From: Nitrospira sp. ST-bin4
Lineage (GTDB): Bacteria > Nitrospirota > Nitrospiria > Nitrospirales > Nitrospiraceae
Direction: 5' to 3'
Length of the DNA: 16,686 nt
NCBI GenBank assembly: GCA_002083565.1
Contig: MSXM01000076.1
Coordinates: forward strand, 16,403-33,088
Shown here: in pieces, positions 7,020-13,341 of the stretch
Layout of the letters: every line of letters begins with the position of its first letter
Position numbering within the stretch: position 1 is the stretch's first letter
The notes under the pieces: model-generated
The model's input: the letters and a program-made list of their open reading frames with translations, nothing else
The model's database searches: none
What the model was told of the DNA's origin: nothing
Translations under genes and position numbers: made by a program

Positions 7020-7244
7020 TTAGTTCGGCGGCAGCATCCAATAGCACCAGCCGAGAATAATTGGGGCTGCCACATACATGGCCTTTTTCCCGAAGGCATC
7101 ATTTACCCCATAGATGAGAATGCCACCGATGAAGACGAAATAGATCCAGCCGATTCCCCGATAGCTGGCACTGTGGTCGGCCGCCAAAGCGAGGGCAGGT
7201 GATCCGAGGATCAGTCCGGCTGAGATTGTGGTTAACCGTTTCAT
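7020..7244 (-). CDS. Small secreted or membrane protein, unknown function
   Basis: A 74-residue protein I do not recognise. Residues 1-22 look like a Sec signal peptide (MKRL, a hydrophobic core, then ALALAAD with a plausible signal peptidase site). The mature part is about 52 residues with two hydrophobic segments, 31-47 (IGWIYFVFIGGILIYGV) and 56-71, joined by a short NDAFGKK loop. Aromatic residues cluster at the membrane edges (WIYF, WCYW). The gene is supported by an excellent Shine-Dalgarno, AAGGAG about 8 nt before the ATG on the minus strand, and by a strong stem-loop after the stop. It has no overlapping operon partner. It might be a small subunit of an envelope or respiratory complex, but nothing in the sequence proves that. 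Confidence 0.72.
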   Translation of the reverse strand: MKRLTTISAGLILGSPALALAADHSASYRGIGWIYFVFIGGILIYGVNDAFGKKAMYVAAPIILGWCYWMLPPN

Positions 7245-7695
7245 CGCGGTCTCCTTCCGAGATAGGTGAAGGGATGGGACATGTTGCTGAAACAGGGGAC
7301 AGTGGCAGACACAAGAACGCCCTCGTAGCGATGGAGCGCCAGGAGGGCGTGTGCAGTTCTCGAATGAGGCTCTCTGGGGGGGCGGAAAAATCTAGCCAGA
7401 AGTCACAGGACACCTCTTTGTCTAACGGCCTGAGCCATGCTGTGCTTTCCAGCCCAGGAAGTCAAACCGACAACTGTATGGGGGACATAAAGGGGCTGTC
7501 CCACTCATATTCGTCTTGAACACACTGATGAGCAGGGGCTGTAAGTCGTTCTTAATGGGGAGCGGTCGCCTCATATTTTTCGATGAGATTTTTTTCATTT
7601 TGCTCTAATCCTATCTTCATGTGACAGGACTATGGTGGAATCACTGACGCGACGTTCAGCCGATGGCAGAGACCATAGGAGAAGGAGGAGGGAGC
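7245..7695. other. Long intergenic region between divergent genes
   Basis: These 451 bases separate the minus-strand 74-residue gene and the plus-strand 115-residue gene, so both promoters should lie here. No convincing consensus promoter was found. Visible structure: the inverted repeat at 7314-7360; GGGACA (7482-7487) pairing with TGTCCC (7497-7502); and a short CTCAT/ATGAG stem (7570-7587) followed by seven T residues (7589-7595), a weak terminator-like element. Locally AT-rich sequence at 7575-7620 contrasts with the GC-rich genes. I see no coding sequence. Confidence 0.45.
7314..7360. repeat. Bulged inverted repeat in the divergent intergenic region
   Basis: AGAAC-GCCCTC (7314-7324) pairs with GAGGGC (7343-7348), and after a 7-nt bulge GTTCT (7356-7360) completes the stem. 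The 18-nt loop contains GCG and CGC, which could pair further. It sits about 70-115 nt upstream of the minus-strand ATG at 7244, so it may be part of that gene's 5' leader. Function unknown. Confidence 0.35.
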
Positions 7696-8043
7696 ATGAA
7701 ACAGATGATCACATCTACACCGGTGGTGAGATTGGGAGTGAAGAGGTTGGCGCCGCACCATCTTTGGGAGTTGGCCGGAAGATTGTTCAGGCTCAATGCA
7801 GAGCGGTGGCAGCGGCGGGCGCTGTTCTACGAGCAGCACCGCGACTATTTCCCACGGTTATCTGCCGGTCAATTTGTCGAACGGTGCCGTCAATTGGAAG
7901 CAACGTACCGGCGACTTGCGGAGACCATGTTCGCGCTACCGACCAAACGCCAGTGGGCGCCGGTCCGTACGATGGTCTTGCGGAGAAAACAGGAGAGAAG
8001 GGCCGTACTGCCTGACCACCGGGCATTGATTTCAGTTCGGTGA
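7696..8043 (+). CDS. Small basic hypothetical protein
   Basis: A 115-residue protein that I do not recognise. It is strongly basic (many Arg), with no signal peptide, transmembrane segment or cysteine pair. The middle (about 20-80) looks like two or three amphipathic helices (HHLWELAGRLFRLNAERW, then ALFYEQHRDYFP, then ERCRQLEATYRRLAETMF). The C-terminal 30 residues are Arg-rich and probably disordered. The start at 7696 is chosen because a very strong purine-rich Shine-Dalgarno (AGGAGG at 7684-7689) precedes it at good spacing; the upstream ATG at 7663 would place that site inside the coding region. An RNA- or DNA-binding role would fit the charge but is speculation. Confidence 0.65.
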   Translation: MKQMITSTPVVRLGVKRLAPHHLWELAGRLFRLNAERWQRRALFYEQHRDYFPRLSAGQFVERCRQLEATYRRLAETMFALPTKRQWAPVRTMVLRRKQERRAVLPDHRALISVR

Positions 8044-8050
8044 GAAGCCA

Positions 8051-8160
8051 GGGGTGAGCATAAGAGGTTTGCCCAGCTGAAGGTTGAGGGAAGAGGGGCG
8101 ACTACCGGGATACAATGGGGGTAGCCGGGACTACTGGCTTACCATCGCACTGCTCGCCCC
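8051..8160. repeat. Structured intergenic stretch with nested inverted repeats
   Basis: GGGGTGAGC (8051-8059) and GCTCGCCCC (8152-8160) are complementary at 8 of 9 positions and enclose smaller symmetric pieces: CTACC (8102-8106) with GGTAG (8120-8124), or alternatively GTAG (8121-8124) with CTAC (8131-8134). A near-direct repeat of CCGGGA also occurs. It begins just after the stop of the 115-residue gene. It may be a terminator, a structured RNA or chance. Confidence 0.3.
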
Positions 8161-8298
8161 CACCCTGTAATTTCACTCTGACCCATAGCCCTTTCTAATT
8201 CTGACTCAAGACCTGATCTCACTGAGGACCCGCCCCGCCTTCTCTCCGTCCGCACTCAAGGTTTCAGCGCCGGCCGGATGTGGTAAGCTCGGCACCCC

Positions 8299-9453
8299 AT
8301 GCGCATTTTCGTTCTCGGTGTCGGAGCAACCGGTTCCTATCTCGTCAAGCTCCTCACTCGCCAGGGCCATCATGTGACGTGTGGCGATCGAGATCCTGAA
8401 CGGGCTCACCGTTCCCTGGGAGCCAAGCTTCCGCTTAGGGTCGAACGGGTGAATGCTCACAATATCCGGAGCATCATCAAGGCCGCGCGAGGAACCCAAT
8501 TGGTGGTGAATGCCCTTCCTGCTGTGTGTAATCGGATCGTCCTTCGTGCAGCTCTCCGCTTGCGGGCGCATTATCTCGATACTGCCGCTCATCTGACCAA
8601 AAGCCCCTTTCGCGCCGAACAGTTGGAGTTCACACAGCGTTTCCTGGAGAAGCGCCGGGCGGCTGTCATTACCGCCGGGGTTGCTCCGGGGCTGACCAAT
8701 CTCCTTGCGGCTGCGGCGGCGGATTCGCTCGATTCGGTCGAGGCGGTTTGGGTTCGGCTCTATGAATCCACCGAAAGCGAATATCCGGTGTCGCAATGGT
8801 CGGCGGAAGTTTCCTTTGACGAAGCCGTCTCGCTACCCCGCGTCTATCGCGACGGCCGGTTTTTGCTCGGCCGGCGATTCGGCGAACGTGAGATCTTTCG
8901 CTTCCCGGCGCCGATCGGTCCGGTGCCGGTCATGCTGGCGGCTCAAGATGAAGTCGTCACGGTTCCCCATGTGATGTCCCTCCGGTCGATGGATGCCAAA
9001 ATCGGCGGATCGGACGTTGATCGCCTCCGGCGTTGGTATCGACAGGGAAAGCTCAGGAAATCGCGAGGACTTGTGTCCTCACGCTTTCCACGAACGCCGA
9101 CGCCCGGCACCCTCGATCGTCTGATCCAGGGGGGGATTCTTCATAATGCGCATTTTGCGGCAGCCGTGGTCGTCGAGGGCGTCAAAGATGGCCGCCGGAT
9201 GACGATTCGCTGGGATGCCACAATGCCCAGCCTGTATCTGCTTTATCGTCGGGGGGAGTTACGGTCGCCAATCGCTTGGGCGACGGCGCGCATGGTGTCG
9301 CTGTTTGTCAGACATTTCCCCAGGGACCTCATCGGTGTCCATGCTCCGGAGGCCTTGCCTCGGGATGTCCGTCGGGCGATCCTTCGAGATGCCCGCGCGC
9401 GAGGGTTTCGAATCGTGAAGCGTGTGACGTCACGGGCGCCACGAGATCTCTGA
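8299..9453 (+). CDS. Saccharopine dehydrogenase-like NAD(P)-dependent oxidoreductase
   Basis: A 384-residue protein of the saccharopine-dehydrogenase-like superfamily. The N-terminal Rossmann fold is clear: MRIFVLGVGATGSYL with GxGxxG at G7, G9 and G12, and an acidic residue at the end of the second strand (CGDRD, D30), which leans toward NAD. LVVNALP (about 69-75) and the LDTAAH segment match the family pattern near the nicotinamide site. PGLTNLLA (about 137-144) marks entry to the catalytic domain. The C-terminal third is Arg-rich and not diagnostic. True lysine-pathway activity cannot be inferred, because many bacterial members have unknown substrates and no lysine genes lie nearby. The start at 8299 has no Shine-Dalgarno; it is preferred because it begins exactly at the Rossmann first strand. 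The gene stands alone, with a 255-nt gap before it. Confidence 0.85.
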   Translation: MRIFVLGVGATGSYLVKLLTRQGHHVTCGDRDPERAHRSLGAKLPLRVERVNAHNIRSIIKAARGTQLVVNALPAVCNRIVLRAALRLRAHYLDTAAHLTKSPFRAEQLEFTQRFLEKRRAAVITAGVAPGLTNLLAAAAADSLDSVEAVWVRLYESTESEYPVSQWSAEVSFDEAVSLPRVYRDGRFLLGRRFGEREIFRFPAPIGPVPVMLAAQDEVVTVPHVMSLRSMDAKIGGSDVDRLRRWYRQGKLRKSRGLVSSRFPRTPTPGTLDRLIQGGILHNAHFAAAVVVEGVKDGRRMTIRWDATMPSLYLLYRRGELRSPIAWATARMVSLFVRHFPRDLIGVHAPEALPRDVRRAILRDARARGFRIVKRVTSRAPRDL

Positions 9454-9514
9454 CCAGTTCCGGTTCCACGCCTTGCGCCGACTTTTCAGCGGGTGCTAAG
9501 ATCCGTTCGAGAAA

Positions 9515-9590
9515 GGCTAAGGTTGAGGCCAAGGTTGAGTTCCGGAAACAGTTGACCCGCCCCCTCTGAACCTCAGCCTGAGTCTTAACC
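9515..9590. repeat. Imperfect inverted repeat with 6-nt iterated arms
   Basis: The left arm (9515-9539) reads GGCTAA, GGTTGA, GGCCAA, GGTTGA, G. The right arm (9564-9590), on the minus strand, reads GGTTAA, GACTCA, GGCTGA, GGTTCA, GAG. Most units fit GGYTRA. The arms align at 16 of 22 positions before a 2-nt gap, around a loop of 24 nt. It ends 16 nt before the thioredoxin-like gene, whose start lacks a Shine-Dalgarno. Confidence 0.6.
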
Positions 9591-9606
9591 TGTGTTGTCT
9601 CCAACT

Positions 9607-9873
9607 ATGCCCAATATCACCTTGCTCGTTTCTCCCAGTTGCGGCGCCTGTCCGTCGGCCAAGAGCCTGTGGAAACAGTTGCGCGTGAAGTACAGTTTTT
9701 CCTATCGGGAAGTCGATATCACGACGAAAGACGGTCAGGAGCTGGCCGACCGCCATTCCGTACGGGCGGTTCCCGCCACCATCATCGATGGGCGATTGAC
9801 CTTTGTCGGCGTTCCCAGCCGGGAGAGCGCGGAGAAGGCTATTCTATTGAAGATCAAACAGCGGGAAGGATAG
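9607..9873 (+). CDS. Thioredoxin/glutaredoxin-fold mini-protein
   Basis: An 88-residue thioredoxin-fold protein that probably performs thiol-disulfide exchange. The active site is SCGAC (C12 and C15) after the first strand ITLLVSP; the second strand is FSYREVDIT. The cis-proline loop is AVPATIIDG (P56), followed by FVGVP, typical of small glutaredoxin-like and thioredoxin_3-type proteins. There is no signal peptide, so it is cytoplasmic. The ATG at 9607 is chosen because it starts right at the first strand; a GTG at 9592 would add five residues next to the inverted repeat. A zinc-ribbon gene follows after 6 nt in the same frame, implying co-transcription. No Shine-Dalgarno is visible at its own start. 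Confidence 0.85.
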   Translation: MPNITLLVSPSCGACPSAKSLWKQLRVKYSFSYREVDITTKDGQELADRHSVRAVPATIIDGRLTFVGVPSRESAEKAILLKIKQREG

Positions 9874-9879
9874 CGAGTC

Positions 9880-10035
9880 ATGGACGAAGACGAGAACGAA
9901 CTCCCGGACCTTCCCCTCATCGACAAGGGTCCCCCACCGGATTGTCCGATCTGCGGCGATCCGATGGGCTTTATCGACGGCGACTGGGCCTGCGTCGACT
10001 GCAACGGCGAATTGCTGGGTCCGGAAACGGGCTAG
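9880..10035 (+). CDS. 51-residue zinc-ribbon protein
   Basis: A very small acidic protein, easily missed because of its size. It begins MDEDENELPDLPLIDKG and contains two zinc knuckles, CPICG (C22, C25) and CVDC (C38, C41), with 12 residues between the pairs. This is a classic four-cysteine zinc ribbon: a CPxCG-type knuckle, a short beta hairpin (PMGFIDGDWAC) and the second knuckle. The start 6 nt after the thioredoxin-like stop is supported by GGAAGGA overlapping the end of that gene. Such ribbons bind nucleic acid or a protein partner; which one is unknown. The neighbouring CxxC thioredoxin could maintain its cysteines, but that is inference. Confidence 0.75.
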   Translation: MDEDENELPDLPLIDKGPPPDCPICGDPMGFIDGDWACVDCNGELLGPETG

Positions 10036-10043
10036 AGATACCA

Positions 10044-10143
10044 GTGATCTGTGAAGAGTGATGGGTGTGAGTTTTAGACTGCGAAAACTGTTTCGTGTCT
10101 TTGCGGTTCTCACGCATCACTTATCACGCGTCACGCGTCACGG
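10044..10143. repeat. Imperfect inverted repeat with 7-nt iterated arms and an inner hairpin
   Basis: The left arm (10044-10071) is exactly four 7-nt units: GTGATCT, GTGAAGA, GTGATGG, GTGTGAG. The right arm (10109-10143), on the minus strand, reads CC, then GTGACGC, GTGACGC, GTGATAA, GTGATGC and GTGAG. The arms pair well with a 2-nt gap. The loop holds a second hairpin: AGAC (10076-10079), CGAAA (10082-10086), a 4-nt loop, TTTCG (10091-10095) and GTCT (10097-10100). It fills the space between the zinc-ribbon stop (10035) and the addB-like start (10150), so it sits directly against the addB translation start. Confidence 0.7.
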
Positions 10144-10149
10144 TTTCTA

Positions 10150-13100
10150 ATGCTCCGCATCGTCACCGGGCCGTTCCATCCTGCCCTTGATCACGCGCTC
10201 GTCGAAGATGTGCGTGCGCTCAAGGCTGATGATCCCTTTGCGCTACTTGCCATCATCGTTCCTTCTGCGTCACTTGCCGACCGGCTGAAACGGTTTCTGT
10301 CCATCGAATCGCACCTCCCGCTGCTCAATCTCCATGTGCTGACGTTTCATCAATTCGCGTTGCGGCTGCGGGACGATCTGGCGCGAAGCGGGCAACCGAT
10401 TCCGCCTCTGCAGCTGGTCGACGATTTCTTTTTCGAGCAACTTCTCCGCCAGGTGGTGAACCGGCAGCTGTCGGGCTTGGAAGCTGCGGCAAAGCTGCCG
10501 CCCTCACCCGGAACGTGGAAAGGGTTGTGGGCCTCGGTGCGGGATCTGAAGGATTCTGTGGTGGACCCGGCGACCGCATTGAAGGCCGTGACGGAAGGGC
10601 TGTTCGAGGAAGACGACCGATCCTGGCTGCAAACACTGTTTACACTGCAAGCTGCGGTCATCGAAGGAAGCCGATCGCTCGGGGTAGGATCGGCGGACGA
10701 CTTGATTGCATCGCTCGGCCAGGACTTCTCGCGATCGGCTGTGCTGACTCGCTTCACGCGCCTGTGTTTCTATGGTTTTTACGATCTGCTGCAAGTCCAG
10801 CTGTCTTTCTTTCAATCGATTTCGCGCTGTGCGCCGACGACGCTCTATGTCCCGATGGGGCCCGGCCGGGCGTATGATTATTCCCGCCGGTTCTTTGAAC
10901 GATACCTGTTGCCGCTGGCAGAGACACATGAGGATCGGAGCGAAGCGTCCGCCTCCGGCACTTCATCCGCTCCGGTCGAACTGTCCGTGACGAGCGTCAT
11001 CGGGGTGGAGGAAGAACTGGCGGCTGTGTGCCGTGAGATTCTGACGCTCGTCGAAGTCCATGGCTATCGATTCGACGACATCGGCGTGGTCGCGCGCTCG
11101 TTCGATCTGTATCGGGCCAAACTACAATCCGTATTCGATCGGCATCTCGTGCCCTTCACCTCCACCGCGGGGAGGCCTCTGGCGCGAGAGCCTCTTGTGA
11201 AGGCGCTGCTGCAACTGGCGTCGCTTCCGTCGAACGACTTCGAACGATCGGCCGTCCTGGACGTGGTGGCCTCGCCGTTCTATCGAGGATCCGGAGACGG
11301 GCATCCGGTGGTTGAGCGTCGGCCTGATCGGTGGCGGCTTGCGGTCTCGACGCTGGGCATTACAAAGGGATCAGCGGAATGGGCGCGGTTATCGGCTTCT
11401 GCGGCGTCATCCATTCTTATGGAGGCTGCTGCCGATCAAGAAGATGACGGCGCAAGGGCGATGCCTGCCCATGAGCGTGAACAAGTTACCCTCCTGTCGA
11501 TGTTTGTGACGAACCTGATTCACGATTGCGACCGTCTGCCTCGGCGCGGATCGATCGGGCAGTTAACCGATGCCTTTGCCGAATTGGTTCACGGACATTT
11601 CACGATTCCGGGTTGGACAGAATCGGAGTCGGCTGATGCTCAGGATGAGACGGATCAGGTGTGTATCGGCGACGCCGTCACACGCGCGCTTGATCGATTG
11701 TCGGAACTGGACCAGGTCGGCGCCGATCTTACATGGGAAGAGTGGACGGAGCTCTTTCGGCTGGCGTTGGAAGACCAGACGCTTCCCATTGAAGGCAGTC
11801 CCCATCGAGGGGTATGGGTGTTCGATGCCATGCAGGCCAGGGGCCTGCGCTTCCGCGCACTCTTCGTCATGGGCCTCAATGAACAGGTGTTTCCGCGCAT
11901 CGTGCGCGAGGATCCGTTTTTGCGGGACCGGCAGCGTCTTGTGCTGGAGTCCACGCTGGGTTTTCTGATCGATGAGAAGCTGGCGGGCCACGAAGAGGAA
12001 CGGCTCCTGTTCGAACTGCTGAGCCGCGCTGCATCGAATCGGCTCTATCTTTCCTATCAGCGGGCCGACGAAGCGGGCCGTGTCATGGCGCCATCGGCCT
12101 TCGTGGCGGCGGCCCAGCGGGACTCCTATTTTGTCGCAAGTCCTGAACGCGTTGTGGCGCGCAGATTGACCGAGCGGGTTGCTTCCCAGCCGGCGATCCA
12201 GGAGGTACTTCCGGCACAGGACCTCGCGGTGAATCTGTTGTTGCATGAGCAGGATGCAGGGCCCCTGCTCGACTATTCGGAACAGCCGCGTGCGTTGTTC
12301 GATCATGGCAGAGCGGTTCAGCACATCATGGAGCGTGAGTCGCAAGACTTGGGACCATTCGACGGCATGGTGGGAGCCGGCAGCGTATCGGATACGCCGT
12401 CCGATCAGCAGGAGTTGTCGCCGACTTCGTTGGAGCGGTATGCGATCTGTCCCTTTCAATACTTCGCGGAAAAGCGGCTGCGCCTTGAGCCGGTCCGGGC
12501 CATGCGCCGGGGTCATCTTCCGGCGCTCACGCTGGGCACACTTATTCACGCCGCCTTGCGGCTCAGCTATGAGCGGTTGATTGCCGTACAGTGGCCGGAA
12601 GCCGAGATCGATCGTTCGATCGTGCGGGAAGTCATTGCCGATTCCACCGCCGAGGTGTTCGCCGGCCATGCAGCTACGAGCGGGACAGGGCATGCGCTGC
12701 TGTGGACGATGGCGCAGGAACAGGTCGCGGCATTGGTCACTCTGGCCGCCGATTCCGATCAAATGGACTATCGGGAGACCGGCTACAGGCCGAAGGCGTT
12801 TGAAATTGAAGCCGAGGGGTTGATTTCTTTGGGAGGCGGGACAGCGGACCTCAAGATTCACGGGACACTGGACCGTCTCGACGTGCGGCTGAATCCGCCG
12901 GGTCTTCGAATCGTGGATTACAAATTCAAGCAGGGGAGCGAGATGGACACCAAAGATCGCAATTTGGTGTTGGGCGCAGCCAGGGGGGCACGGCTCCAGC
13001 CTCCGCTGTATGCCTCCATGACGTTGCCCGCCCAGCCTGTGCCGGAAGAAGTGCAATTTGTGTATCTGGCCCCGCGCTGGGATCCACCGATTGCACGGTC

Positions 13101-13341
13101 GATCTTTGAGCGCGCAAGTCTGTCAGGCAAGACCGGAGAGATGATCACGCAGACGATTCGAACCCTCGTGCAGGGCATCGCGCGGGAAGAGTTCTTCATC
13201 CTGCCGGATGCCTATTGTGACCAGTGCGTGTTTTCCGCTGCCTGCCGCCGCTACGATTCCACCGCATGGTGGAGGTCCTACCGTTCGCCGGAGGCCAGGG
13301 CGTTGCGCCGGTTGCGAAAGTTACAGGTGCAGAATGAATGA
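10150..13341 (+). CDS. addB: AddB-like PD-(D/E)XK nuclease subunit of an AddAB-type complex
   Basis: A 1063-residue AddB-type protein, the partner of the AddA helicase-nuclease in processing double-strand-break ends for RecA. The N-terminal two-thirds is an SF1-helicase-like fold. The Walker A position reads VTGPFHPALDH (5-15) with no GKT/S, so it should not hydrolyse ATP. A later helicase-core segment, ARGLRFRALFVMGLNEQVFP (about 561-580), is typical of the family. The C-terminal RecB-type nuclease is intact: H800 in GTLIH, D908 in GTLDRLDV, and D923 with K925 in IVDYKFK. Four cysteines expected to hold the AddB iron-sulfur cluster are present: C767 in YAICPFQYF, then C1023, C1026 and C1032 in CDQC-x5-C. 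Length is near Bacillus AddB (about 1166 residues). The stop overlaps the AddA start by 8 nt. There is no Shine-Dalgarno; a long inverted repeat ends 6 nt before the ATG. Confidence 0.9.
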   Translation: MLRIVTGPFHPALDHALVEDVRALKADDPFALLAIIVPSASLADRLKRFLSIESHLPLLNLHVLTFHQFALRLRDDLARSGQPIPPLQLVDDFFFEQLLRQVVNRQLSGLEAAAKLPPSPGTWKGLWASVRDLKDSVVDPATALKAVTEGLFEEDDRSWLQTLFTLQAAVIEGSRSLGVGSADDLIASLGQDFSRSAVLTRFTRLCFYGFYDLLQVQLSFFQSISRCAPTTLYVPMGPGRAYDYSRRFFERYLLPLAETHEDRSEASASGTSSAPVELSVTSVIGVEEELAAVCREILTLVEVHGYRFDDIGVVARSFDLYRAKLQSVFDRHLVPFTSTAGRPLAREPLVKALLQLASLPSNDFERSAVLDVVASPFYRGSGDGHPVVERRPDRWRLAVSTLGITKGSAEWARLSASAASSILMEAAADQEDDGARAMPAHEREQVTLLSMFVTNLIHDCDRLPRRGSIGQLTDAFAELVHGHFTIPGWTESESADAQDETDQVCIGDAVTRALDRLSELDQVGADLTWEEWTELFRLALEDQTLPIEGSPHRGVWVFDAMQARGLRFRALFVMGLNEQVFPRIVREDPFLRDRQRLVLESTLGFLIDEKLAGHEEERLLFELLSRAASNRLYLSYQRADEAGRVMAPSAFVAAAQRDSYFVASPERVVARRLTERVASQPAIQEVLPAQDLAVNLLLHEQDAGPLLDYSEQPRALFDHGRAVQHIMERESQDLGPFDGMVGAGSVSDTPSDQQELSPTSLERYAICPFQYFAEKRLRLEPVRAMRRGHLPALTLGTLIHAALRLSYERLIAVQWPEAEIDRSIVREVIADSTAEVFAGHAATSGTGHALLWTMAQEQVAALVTLAADSDQMDYRETGYRPKAFEIEAEGLISLGGGTADLKIHGTLDRLDVRLNPPGLRIVDYKFKQGSEMDTKDRNLVLGAARGARLQPPLYASMTLPAQPVPEEVQFVYLAPRWDPPIARSIFERASLSGKTGEMITQTIRTLVQGIAREEFFILPDAYCDQCVFSAACRRYDSTAWWRSYRSPEARALRRLRKLQVQNE

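Noticed and set aside
6816..7202. Plus-strand open frame across the gap and antisense to the 74-residue gene
   Set aside because: No ribosome binding site. It covers a stem-loop and runs antisense to a gene with much better signals.
4595..10143. Periodic repeats as possible CRISPR arrays
   Set aside because: Units are 6-9 nt, contiguous and degenerate, without spacers, and no cas genes are present.
10798..10812. QLSFF at residues 217-221 of the AddB-like protein, resembling a clamp motif
   Set aside because: It lies inside the folded helicase-like domain in a segment (FYDLLQVQLSFFQ) that looks like a normal family helix, so it is probably buried. The fourth position is also Phe instead of Leu/Met.
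11563..13056. Long minus-strand open frame of 497 codons opposite addB
   Set aside because: It is a shadow of the GC-rich AddB frame: composition is Arg/His/Gln-rich, there are no recognisable motifs, and the sense-strand protein is clearly conserved.
13208..13333. Upstream start adding 42 residues to AddA
   Set aside because: The region encodes the conserved AddB C-terminal iron-sulfur cysteines in another frame. The ATG at 13334 begins right before the helicase Q-motif and overlaps the AddB stop.
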